From positions 28,858,238 through 28,922,237 of the forward strand of contig NC_090447.1 of assembly GCF_031143425.1 (NCBI RefSeq): a DNA stretch of 64,000 nucleotides. Direction: 5' to 3'. This document shows, one piece after another, positions 11,252 to 22,106 of the stretch. How positions within the stretch are numbered: position 1 is the first letter of the stretch; each line of letters begins with the position of its first letter. Source of the stretch: Pleurodeles waltl (Eukaryota > Chordata > Amphibia > Caudata > Salamandridae). The notes below the pieces were generated by a model. It was not told the origin of the DNA. It saw nothing but the letters and a program-made list of their open reading frames with translations, and made no database searches. The position numbers and the translations under genes are program-made.

Positions 11252-11640
11252 AAGTATCCTGGGACCTGTTTCTGGATATCACCCCTCATCAGCCAAGCTA
11301 GCTTGAATCCAGTGGCATTTTGAGCATGGGTATGCCCAAACGTGGGTACCGGGCTAACTGTACCACTGGATTCATACTAGCCTGGCTGATGAAGGGTGAT
11401 ACCCAGAGACCGGTCCCACGATGCTTGTTTCCAGTCCAGGGCGGACCTGGCCTGGCAGTTCAGAATGGACTGTTCCCATGGGGAGCAGGGTCAAGAATGA
11501 TTTGCATATGGCTAGGTTACAAACTTGGGTGGCATGGTGGGCAAACCAACAATGAATTAGGATGCAGCTCATGCAATTGCCAACGGCTGAGATTAATTCA
11601 AGAATTCCATCCATCACCTTGTTCTTTTTGCATTAACCTG
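11252..11640 (+). repeat. interspersed repeat family A with inverted arm
   Basis: The segment 11318-11640 is related to 25395-25720: both have GGGTATGCCCA, CTGGCTGATGA, GATGCTTGTTT, ATTTGCATA and GGATGCAGC in the same order. Immediately left, 11253-11317 is an imperfect reverse complement of 11361-11427, so this copy has a head-to-head arm of about 65 bp around a 43-bp spacer. The family is non-coding. Confidence 0.55.
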
Positions 11641-11699
11641 CTATGTTGCAGCTCTACCACTACTGATGCCTTCACCACTCCTCCTTCTGGCACCAAGCC

Positions 11700-11940
11700 C
11701 TGAAGTTGGGCCTCTTTCTAAGCCACGCAGGGAAGCATAAAGACTGTTGAAGGAAGAAGAGTACAGAAATAAGATCCGTGACCTATTCAGATTGGATTCA
11801 CACCCTTTGAATTTATACACCTTGGGCCGCAAGGATCAGGGCTAAGAGTTTGCAGGCCGGCCTTCTGCAAGCGAATTAGACACCTCTCCAGAAATGGAAA
11901 TGGGAATACCAGCTGGGATGGTGTTAGGCCTGCCATCCTT
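11700..11940. other. unassigned spacer
   Basis: Only short non-specific open frames are seen between repeat family A and the next interspersed repeat. Confidence 0.3.
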
Positions 11941-12770
11941 GGCGTAGTTTCCCCTGTCTTTTTGCCTCTGCTTCCTTTATTTTTGACTGTGTGTTGGACT
12001 TCGTTTTTGCTGTTTTTTGTTACTCTGGGCACTTTACCACTGCGGACCAGTGCTAACGTTCAAGTGCTCCCTGTATAAATTGTGATTATGATTGGTTATC
12101 TATGAATGGCAAATTTGATTTACTAGTAAGTCCCTAGTAAAGTGCACTATGTGTGCCCAGATCCTGTATATCAAATGCTACTAGTGGACTTGATTGTGCC
12201 ACCCACTTGAATACCCCTGTAAACATGTCTCAGACCTGCCACTGCAGTGTCATTGCGTGCAGTCTTGCACTGCCAATTAGACTTGGCAAGTGTACCCACT
12301 TGCCAGGCCCAAACCTTCCCTTTTACTACATGTACATCACCCCTAAGGTATGCCCTAGGTAGCCCCATGGGCAGGGTGCCGTGTTCTTAAGAGGTAGGAC
12401 ATGTACTGGTGTGTTTTACATGTCCTGATAGTGAAAAATTAAGTTTTCACTATGACAAGGCCTATCTCTCCTGTAGGTTAACATAGGGACTGCCTGTGAA
12501 TCTTCTTTAAGTGTGGTTTCCCATTGGGAGCAGATAGAGATTTAAAGTTTGGGGTCTCTGAACTCACAATTTTAAAATACATGTTTTGGTAGAGTTGGTT
12601 TTTAGATTGTCTGTTTGAAAATGCCACGTTTAGAATGCGGGCATTTTCTTGCTTAAACCATTCTGTGACTCTGCCTGCTTGTGTATTCCCTGTCTGGATC
12701 AGACTGACAGTTTGGCTGTTTGTGAATTTCCCCAATACATTCTCACAAGGTCCTCCTGTGGGTGGTGCCT
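11940..12770 (+). repeat. abundant newt-type interspersed repeat
   Basis: This stretch runs from CCCCTGTCTTTTTGCCTCTG through TAGTAAGTCCCTAGTAAAG, GTCTCAGACCTGCCACTGC and CCTGACAGT-like text to GATCAGACTGACAGTTTGGC. I recall this order of phrases from highly repeated DNA of Pleurodeles-type newts, but could not verify it. It has no long open frame. It probably belongs to a retroelement LTR or a non-autonomous element; its ends were not determined. Confidence 0.45.
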
Positions 12771-14319
12771 ACTGCTGAACCATTACTGCCCCTAAATAGT
12801 ACCAACTGGATCCAGTGCTGGCACCTGGGAGAAACTAAACTCCGCCCCCACAGTCAACAGGCTCATGGCACGCCACTAGTACTCTGCCAAAGGAGACCCT
12901 CCATTTCTCTCTTCACATCCCTCAACTAAAAGCTTAGCTATCCAGGAGTTATGGTTGGCTGGCAGCGTCCCAACTGTTTTCTTAGGCAGAGAATCTAAGT
13001 GCCTAGCGGCCTGGAAATAAATTACTTTTTCAACGAAAAGCATGGCATTGAAGTTAATAAATGCAAACTGCAAGCAAGCGTTCTACACCAGTGCCGTATG
13101 GGATACAGCTCGGATGATTGTGCCTTATGTGCCAGAGGAAATGAGGGTGCACTTTTAAGAGTTGGTCCTGGACGGTCAGAACCCATCACTCCATATAATA
13201 AAATCTGGACTTGACACTGCTAATTTGGTAGTCAAGAGCCATGGGTGCCTCTTTCTGCATCCATAGACAGACCTGGCTACGCACTTCTGCCTTCTCCTCT
13301 GATGTCCAGGCCAACCTCATGGGCCTTCCGTCTGACAGGGCATGCCTGTTTGGATTTGGTATTAGAGATGTTCAAGGCCAGGAAGGCAATAGCCTGCTCC
13401 TTGGGACTTCAACTGCCACCTCCTACAAGAGACTATCACCAATTTTGGCATTTTGAGGGAAATTCTCCTTTCGCCAATGTCAACCTTACCAGCTCCAATC
13501 CCTGGGCAGCAAAATCCACTAGTCAAAGAGTATAGGGACAGAGCCAGAGGAAAGGGCTGTGAATCCGTCCAACAAACCTCCTCCTCCTCCCTCACAATCA
13601 TGATTCATTTACATAGTTAGTGATGAGGCAACAAATATCTCAAGGATCCAGCTCAATGTTGGACACATCAAGGGAAGTGCCACTATGGTGGGAGAATTTA
13701 CAGATACATGTGATGATGGAAAAGAGCATCACTTTTCCTGGGCTAGGGCCTTGGTGGGTGGAGAAGGCAGCGGGGGGAATCTCATGCACTGCAAGCATTC
13801 ACCCAAAGAGTTACAGCTCACATTTTCCTACTTTCAATTCTACTTTTGGACACTGTACTCTGGCCGCTGTCACAGAACCATAAATGCTACATAAAATGAA
13901 TAAACACCACAGTCAGCTGTGAATATTCACTGATGCGTTCTTGTTGAATCAGTTTGAGTGTGTTGGGGTTATGGGTTTTTATCACTAATCCCTAAAGATA
14001 GATGAACACCCCTTACTGGTCCAAGCAATGTTTATAGTGTTGCTTTTTCAGGTAGCATGATCGCATGCACTTGGTTGTTTTTCTTTATTAAGTTCCAAAG
14101 TGTTTCCAGCAACTTCACGTCTTTTTCTTATCTGTACAGCACTGAGAACAGACAGTTTAATAATTCTAGTAATATGTTTTTTAAATTCTTTTCTGGTAGT
14201 CAGGCCTTATATAATATTAATTTTATCATGTGGCCTTAGAATGTCCCACATAATTTACATTTTATCATCTTCTATAATTTGCTGATGGCTTTGTGGGCAA
14301 GATAGGCGACTACAGTTCT
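12771..14319. other. unassigned stretch next to zinc-finger array
   Basis: No domain or repeat terminus was recognised. Plus-strand open frames around 13241-13894 overlap in two frames and lack conserved motifs. The right end, 14050-14300, is AT-rich and would be the 3' untranslated side of the minus-strand zinc-finger array. Confidence 0.3.
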
Positions 14320-14866
14320 TCACAAATCCACCAGTTTTGAATGTTTTTTCCCTGTGTTAGCTCGCTGGTGATTCTTACATGTTGAGGATTCATTCAAACT
14401 ACTTCCACATTCACTGTGATGGTGTGGTTTTTCCCCTGTGCATGTTTGCTGATGAACTTGGAGGTGTGATAACTGACGAAAGTTCTTTGTACATTCTTTG
14501 CAATGGTATGGTTCTTCCCCTGTGTGTGTTCGCTGATGTCTTTGGAGGTGTGATAACCAACTAAACTGCTTCAAACATTCACTGCATTTGTATGGTTTCC
14601 CATGTGTGTGTTTGATAATGTCTTTCAAGATGTTTTAACAGACCAAACCTCTTCCCACATTTCCCCTGTGTGTGTTCACTGATGACATTGTAGGCTTGCT
14701 AACAGACTAAAGCTCTTCACACATGCACTGCACTTGAAAGGGTTTCCCCTGTGTGTGTTCGCTGATGTTTTTGTAGGATTGATAATTGACAAAAACTCTT
14801 CACTTATTCATTGCACTTGAATGTTTTTCCCCTGTGTGTATACGCTAATGAACTTGGAGGTGTGAT
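14320..14866 (-). pseudogene. C2H2 zinc-finger array, C-terminal half (broken)
   Basis: The minus-strand frame 14628-14320 encodes three to four fingers: [21 protein letters not shown] followed by linkers THTGEEPYHC and CTGEKPHHH. The last finger has lost cysteines (HSECGSSL) and the frame ends in a stop. Further fingers upstream (to 14866) are visible in shifted frames, by the recurring [14 protein letters not shown] linker about every 84 bp. Such proteins are nuclear DNA-binding regulators. This array is decayed and is interrupted at 14866 by a mobile element; it continues at 17401. Roughly seven finger units lie on this side. Confidence 0.85.
14862..14866. repeat. target-site duplication GTGAT, left
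   Basis: GTGAT directly precedes the TGTAGAAGGC terminus and is repeated at 17401-17405 after the CCCACA terminus. In the undisturbed zinc-finger array it would occur once. Confidence 0.9.
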
Positions 14867-17400
14867 TGTAGAAGGCTGGCCCTCTATGTAGTGTACAAAC
14901 TAGGTGCACTGTGTAGGAGGTTCAGGCAACCACACGTTGTTTTCCAAAGGCAAAATCTAGATCACCTAATGCTCTAATTTTTTAGGTAGCTTGGACGAGC
15001 AGTTAGGCTAATCTTGGAGAAGTGAAAAGCATTTGTTGTACTCACAGTATCAATCATGCAACACACACTCAAAGGAATGACTCAAGACCAATTTATAAAA
15101 ATACTTCAGATTTGTATATAATTTTTAAAACCAAGGTTATCAAGATTGGTTAGGTACTTTTTAAGTTATGAATTTTTCAAGTTTTAATAAATGCAGTCCT
15201 TCTGTGCGTAATTACGCACCATAGGAATCAATGGAAGGCCACCTATAAAAATGCATGTAAAATCATACAGTTGCTTTACCAAGCTCAGCTTTGGCAGGTT
15301 GGTCGCAGTTGTCAGTGGGCACTCTGTGCCAGGAGGAGAGGTTCGGGCGGCTCCCGGTTCCGGCGGGAGCAGCGCTAGAAAGACTCTTGGAGCTGGTGCA
15401 GGGCCACTGCGAGGGACCACTTGGAAAAGGTCTGCAGAGGCAGGTTTAAACCGGCGCCTTGGGGTCCCCTTGTGGTGTCAAGGTCCCAAGGGGTGAGGGA
15501 CCCTTGGGGCACAGCTGGTTCCCCTTTGCAGGGCGGAGAATGGCCGGGTGCAGTGCAAGTCGATCCAAGGACTGTGCACAAAGCTGCCTCTCTGGTCCAG
15601 ATGCCGGTCGCGGTCAGGGTAGCTTGCAGGATAACGGGAGCACTCTGGGGGGAGGTCCAGGGTGTTTCTGAAGTCCCTTCACTGGGGATTCCTTCTGGCC
15701 GGTGCAGCTCAGGGGGAGCTGTTTTACTTGGTTTCCGAAGTCCACTGACCAGTACCTGGGGTATTGGCACCTCTTGGCCACTGGAGGGCGCAGTGCCACC
15801 AAACTTGGCACACTTGTGGGGTTTCTCCTGGCGGTCGTTGATGTGTTATCGGGTCTGGCTGCAAATTCGGGTTCGGGAGATATTGGCCGGTCAGAAAAGT
15901 GACCATCACTGGCTTGTTGGTCTTTGTTGGTTTGCAGAGTGGTTCCTCCACTCTAAAGGGAGATCTGGGGCGATTTGTGAAGCCTGGAGGTCCCCTGGAT
16001 TTCTTGGGGTCAGTCAATTGGCCAGCTCCTCCGCAGCAGTGATTTTCAGGTCCTGGGTGAAGCAGGCAGGGTTTGGCACCTTTTCTTGATGCAGCAGGTC
16101 CACAGTTCTCTTGCCTTGAATCTTCTTTGGTGCTGGTCTTCTTTGCCCTTTTGAATCTGGAATCTTGGTATGGGGTGCCCTATTACTACTGAATTTAGTG
16201 GGCGTTTTAGGGGGAACCTGGTAATGTCCAATGCAACACTTACCTTTGGGTGGCTACACACGCTATAGTAACCACTTCCTGTGGGTAGGGTAACTTCCCT
16301 AAACCTTATTGGCTACTTTCCCTCCATTCAAGATAGAGGAAACTGAAAAAGAGGGTTCACCTCGCAGGCAACACCTTAGGGGTGGTGCATACCAGGTGAA
16401 CCCACTCCTACTACTCTTTGTTCGGTTTTCCGCCTTTGCTCTTGCCAAAATTGGGGGTTTGCAAAGGGAGATGCCAGCTACTGCTAGCAGCAGGCTTGGG
16501 GGTCGAGTCTCAAGGGCTGTAAGCCGTTTAAAGCGCACCGCCAGGACAGTGCACATTCCAGAGGGAGGGGATGTTAGCTTCTCCACCCAGGAAGGGCATT
16601 GTTTTACAAACCAGAGAGACAGGGCTCTTCCCCCAAGGTTTGTATATTGGCTGTCAGGAGGTGGCGGGCTTGAACCAGTCAGCAACCATGCCAGGTTAGT
16701 TAGCTTTTGCAGGGGGCACCTCTAAGGTGACCCCTTGGTACATTTTATAATAAATCCAGTACTGTTACCAGTTTGGATTTATCATTCTGAGTTGATTGAT
16801 ACCAAACAACCCAGGGTTCAGAGTAGCCATTATGTGTCTGGAAAACTTGTGTTGACCAGTGTCCAGCACATATTTAAAATGGTTGCTCTGTTCACTCACT
16901 ATGTCCTTGGTTTGGCAGGACACAGTGGGGGCATATTGCTCATGCAGGTATGCCCGCACATATAATATGGAGCACCTTGCCCTAGGGTTGTAATGCCTGC
17001 CAGAGGGGTGTCCTATCCATAGTAAATGCAGTATATGGTGGACAGGGGACACAGGCAGTGTGCCATGTTGAGTTAGTGTTTTAGGTTTGCACCAGGACAC
17101 CCAGCCTGCAATGGCAGGGCTGGGTACTTCTGGATGTATGGCCTAGGGGATGGCACAACCAGTGCTGTTAACCTCTGGGGCCTACCCTTAGTACCCCATG
17201 CCCTGGGTTCCTAAGTACCTTTTAATAAAGACTCATAGTGGTAGATAAAGGTGTATCCAATTATCTTTACAATGTTTTTAGGGAAAGAACACTGGCACTG
17301 GGACCCTGGTTAGCAGGATCCCAGTGCACTCCAGTCCAAGTTGCCTTCAGAAACCAGGCACAAAGTGGGGGGTACTGCAACTAGATGCCAGTTTCCCACA
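14867..17400 (-). mobile_element. TGT...ACA-terminated element, family X copy 1
   Basis: The 2,534-bp insertion begins TGTAGAAGGCTGGC and ends GCCAGTTTCCCACA, an imperfect 14-bp terminal inverted repeat (4 mismatches), with 5-bp GTGAT duplications. Its right part, read as reverse complement, matches the left parts of 22107-25327 and 55483-58262 (GCTAACCAGG, TCCCAGTG, TTCTTTCCC), so relative to those copies it lies inverted. There is no transposase or reverse transcriptase; open frames at 15184-16089 overlap on both strands in GC-rich DNA. TG...CA with a 5-bp duplication fits an LTR-type unit. TGTNR ends with 4-5-bp duplications also fit non-autonomous Ginger-like DNA transposons. Confidence 0.85.
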
Positions 17401-18050
<650 letters not shown>

Positions 18051-18059
18051 GTGCCTCTG

Positions 18060-19084
18060 GGTTGGGGATAGATTTGTCCGCTTCCCATGACTGTGTTTCC
18101 TGAAGGGCCAGCATGGTTGATAAACCACTTTTAGTATTCTCACATGTCCTGTATGTGTTGGTATTTAGGACATGTCATTTCCAATTTAAAAGTAAAGCAT
18201 AATGGTCACTAAATACTTGTCACACTCAAAATGTGTCAGGATTCTTTGAGAGTGATTGTACCTTTAGATTAGATATCAGTTTTTGACACTTGTGGGGGAA
18301 GATCATTCTTCTCTTTCCTTTATCCTTCAGTAGTTTGTCCGCACTCGTGCTACAGGTACAGCTTAAGATAGATGCATATGAACAAGATTTCATTAAAAAA
18401 CAGATTGTGGAAAAAGAGGGATCGGGATGTGTTGCTGTTTCTTCAGTTTCAGGAATCATCTACCAAAGGTAACTCTTCAGGAAAAATATAACAAAGGTAA
18501 CTGCATTTTCAAACTTCAGTGCATTCCTGTTCAGTTTTTATCAGCTCAAGTGCCAAGTCATGCCTTTACTTTGCTGTACTTTAAGTAATCATGGCCACTT
18601 TCGCAGCCCCCCTGGAGTTAGTTGATGCATTTCTGGTTTCTTCTAACCTGAAAGATTGGAGCATTACTGTGCTTTGAGGTGGATGCTTAATTGCCGTAAA
18701 ATCTGCCCATCTCCCTATATCTAGTGCAATTTGCAGGGCCTGGTTCTGTCTCGCACACATTATGTACAAAAGAGATTCTTTAATTCTCCCTAAAGTAGTT
18801 AAAGTTCAGACCTCGTTGCATTTCAAGATGTAGCTCTTTCCAGTGCAGGCGTTCTTTGTAAAACAGAGTGAGGGGTTCATTGTAATGCCCCGCTTTTACA
18901 TTATATGCAGAGATAAAGTAAACAAACTTTGACTTATAATGTAATATTCAGTGATGTCAGTCATTTAGTCCTTATTATAGAGAATCTATGACAACTCATA
19001 ATTAACCTGACAAATCCCCTAAGACAACAGATGCATGCATATTGTTCATTTATTTCCTTTTTCTGACTCTCCAGGGTATCTGAC
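18060..19084. other. unassigned stretch upstream of zinc-finger array
   Basis: This is where the 5' part of the minus-strand zinc-finger gene should lie. The minus frame 18459-18226 (77 codons) is Ser- and Lys-rich without a known domain. Nothing else was recognised. Confidence 0.3.
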
Positions 19085-19474
19085 TTAGGGCCTCAATATG
19101 AGGCTGGTGGTCTTGCGGCTGCCAGCCTCGCGGTGGCGGTCAGTATCACCACTGCTGTGGTGGTCCGACCGCCACATTGCGACCCTGGCAGGGTACTGCC
19201 ATTTCTGCCGGGATCGGTGATCCCGACGGGCTGACGATGGCGGAGATCGGAATCAGGCCGGGCAGCGCTGCATGCAGCACCGTCCTGCTGATTACCTGGT
19301 TTTCCTGCCATGAAAAGGCTGGCGGAGAACAGGTGCAGGGAGCCACAGGGGAACCCCTGCACCCTCGCAATGCTCACTGTCTGCGGTGCAGACAGTTGCG
19401 AGGGTACTGGTGCTTCTTGCGGGCAGCAGCATAGCAGATGGGTCTATTACGAGCCGGAAACAATGCTGCTGCCA

Positions 19475-20836
19475 ACTGCAATATTATGCTTGGGATTTTC
19501 TTTTGAAAAACTTTAGAATTTTGTTCCTTGCCTCAGACTACGGGTTTAATGTTTAAGATAATGGCTTCCAATATCAAAGGCGCCTCAACCAACTTTGTGT
19601 TTAAATTTGGGGACCCTAAATTCTTCAAAAAGATAAGGCTGAAAATTATGCGGGGGCTGGCAGAAAGTTGGTATCATATTAGGCAATTGGCGAAACTCAC
19701 CTATTATAATTTTGACGCACCTATCTGGGATTCCCCGGGTACCCCAGAATGCTTTCAAGATATCTTAGCGTTACCGATAAAACAAGCAGGGTTAGAGCAC
19801 TGGGGAGATTTGTTTTCAGAGGGGGTTTTCTTCCCTGCTGTTGAAAACGGGTGTTTTTTTGTCCAGGTGAAGTTTTTACAAATAAGAAAATGGGCTCAGG
19901 GGATTAAGGAAGGTGTTGGTATGTCCAATCCATTGAGTGAGATCACCCTGAGCCCATTAGGAGGCCCCCATAGAGTGTCTGCTTGGTATTGGGGGATCCT
20001 AGAAGGGGTGGACGGCGAGTTTGTACTTCCCATTGACTTGTGGAGGGAATTTTTCTCAGAAGAGGCGGTTAAGAGGTGGTGGAAAGAGTCATTAAAAATG
20101 CTCTTTGGTATTGTGAAACCTGCTGCTCTTAGAAAAAGTCATTATTTCACGATACATGGAGTTTATATTTCCCCTGAGAAGTTATCTAAAATTAAAGGAG
20201 GGCAGGAGGTGAAATGTCCAAAGTGTGGTTTAATTCAAGCAACAGATATTCATGTTTTGGGAATGTCCTGATATTCAACATTTTTGGGAAAGAGTATGTG
20301 ACACAGTTTCGAGTATATTAAATCGGGAAATCGAGGCCTCTCTCCAGTTAATAATTTTTGGTCTACATCAAGATCGGCAGGGGCGGCCTGGTCGGGATAC
20401 AATTACAGATATGAAGTTTGTATTTTATGCTATATTGTTAGGGAGGCGGGAAATATGTAGAAAATGGATTTCCAAGGCCCCTCCAGGCCACTCAGAATGG
20501 CTTAGGGATGTTTTTTGTACAGCAGATTTGGATCAAACAATGGGGGGAAAGGATAGGATGCAGGGGAATCTTTGGGTACCATTATTGAATTGGAAATCAG
20601 GACATTGATGTATACAATTTTGTTTGATTAATGCAGGAATGGAAATGTATTTGTGTTATTTGTCCAATGATTTTACACCCTGCTCTGAAATACTTATGGA
20701 ACTGGGATAGTCTAAGGATTGTTTGAGAGGAAAGGGCAACCCCTGGCCGAGGAAAACTTCTTTTGTCTTGGTTGATAAGTAAAGGAGGTTTACATAAGGC
20801 CTAGGGTGAATGAGGACTAAAAAAAAACACAAAAAA
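19475..20836 (+). mobile_element. 5'-truncated L1-like LINE insertion
   Basis: The insert carries only the C-terminal part of a LINE ORF2 and ends in an A-rich tail (20819-20839). A 17-bp target duplication, AAACAATGCTGCTGCCA, stands at 19458-19474 and again at 20837-20853. 5' truncation, a poly-A tail and a long duplication are the marks of target-primed reverse transcription. The insertion is in the plus orientation. Confidence 0.88.
19528..20608 (+). pseudogene. LINE ORF2 C-terminal fragment (L1/Tx1-like), frameshifted
   Basis: Two overlapping plus-strand frames, 19528-20271 (247 codons) and 20252-20608 (118 codons), together cover the region after the reverse transcriptase of an L1-type ORF2. 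The first ends with CPKCGLIQATDIH; the second opens with FWECPDIQHFWERV. Together these form the C-x2-C...H...C zinc-knuckle-like motif near the L1 C-terminus, split by one frameshift near 20255. Downstream ARREICRKW-like text (GRREICRKWISK) fits the same tail. Apart from the frameshift the frame is well kept, suggesting a fairly recent insertion. The catalytic domains were never present in this truncated copy. Confidence 0.8.
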
Positions 20837-21012
20837 AAACAATGCTGCTGCCACTTTCCTGCTGGGCTAGCGGGCAGAAAGCTTGGTTTCCCCCCATTAG
20901 TCCAGCAGGAAAGTCATAATGGGCCCAGCGGGAAGGTAGCCAGTGAGGCGGCAACCTCCCCTTCGGAAATTCGGCGGATCTTCCCGTCGCCAAACTCATT
21001 ATCAAGCCCTTA

Positions 21013-22000
21013 GTGGTGTCCGTTTGGTGCCCAAGAAGATACTTTGTGGCCAGATGAAGGTTTGCTAGATTGGGAGCAGATGCACAGGTAGGTGCTTATA
21101 AGGTACAAACAGAGGAGGCCTTGAGAGAGCGACTCACGTCCTAGAGTTCTGTTCTTGCTAGTTAGCTTAAGCTTTCATGAACAGATGGCAGTCAGTTAAT
21201 TTAGATAGTCAGTAGGGGAGGCAATTTGCTGATGACTCACTTTGAACAAGGCATTCATGTGTGAGGATCTTGGTTGGAGAAGGATACCTGCGAGATTCCA
21301 AGAAATAGCTGCAGTGAGTAGGCAAATGGCCAACATTCAAACCCGGAAAGTATTTTACAGGACGTTACATGTGCTTTATACGTTTCCCCATTTTTGTGGT
21401 CTGTATTTTATTAATGTATACATTCATTGATAGATTACTTTTTTTAAATAACTGTGTAAGTTTTTCATTCACAAGTACAACATACTATTTTGATACTACA
21501 ACAAATAGTTCATATAACATAAATTAGTGGCTTGATTTAGATATATATTAGGTTTAAGTAGGAGTGCAACAGAATTCATATGCTAATTTTTGCATTTTAC
21601 ATCACAAATCACAAGGTCTGCCTCCTTTCAAGATAATGAGCAAAGTGCATTTACCCTCAATGCACAGGCAATTCATCAAAGAGGACATCTTGTGATTTCC
21701 AGAAAGAATAAAACTTGTGATGCAGACATCTGAGCCCCAAAGACCACAGACTCACAGCTCAGCTTGAATCAATCTGTGTAGTTTCAGAGTATGGAATACC
21801 AAAAACAGCCGCAAAGCGGGCTTGTGTCTGAAGCCACGCACAGTAGCAGAGTGAGAAAACATCTTGTAAAGTATGCTTGTCAGGGCCTTCTGAGAATCTC
21901 ATGTAGGCACTTTCTATGCTGAATAGGTTTACATGGAAAAAAAACAGATATTGGACGGAGTGTTGAGCAATGTCAAACATGTTTCACCTCTGGGCCTAAA
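21013..22000. other. unassigned stretch
   Basis: AT-rich DNA with no recognised gene. GGCTTGATTTAGATATAT near 21530 resembles a Harbinger-type terminus, but no partner end was found. Confidence 0.3.
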
Positions 22001-22009
22001 TCTTTCGTT

Positions 22010-22106
22010 TTGGGTCAAGATTTATTTGCACATGGCTGGGTCCAAACTGGGGTAGCATGGTGGGAAAAAAAGATGGATTGGGATGCAGCCAGAGTGATTG
22101 CCACAC
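22010..22106 (+). repeat. repeat family A, left part of a split copy
   Basis: ATTTGCACATGGCTGGGTCC, GTGGGAAAAAAAGATGGATT and GGATGCAGCC match the middle of the family A copies at 11318-11640 and 25395-25720. The match resumes at 25328 with CAGTGGCTGAGAATAATT, so the 3.2-kb element between them was inserted into this copy. Confidence 0.65.

Larger units (their letters stand above)
19088..21009. mobile_element. Harbinger-like MITE with TTA duplication, split by LINE
   Basis: The ends are GGGCCTCAATATGAG and CTCATTATCAAGCCC, an inverted repeat of 15 bp with two mismatches. TTA flanks both sides (19085-19087 and 21010-21012), the 3-bp duplication expected of PIF/Harbinger elements. Without the LINE inserted at 19475-20836 the MITE is about 540 bp, GC-rich, and full of short hairpins (for example around 19364-19402). 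It carries no transposase. It resembles a diverged relative of the MITE at 24743-25283. Confidence 0.8.

Noticed and set aside
15184..16089. Open frames up to 222 codons inside family X copy 1
   Set aside because: Several frames overlap on both strands and nothing comparable was noticed in the other two copies; no domain is visible.
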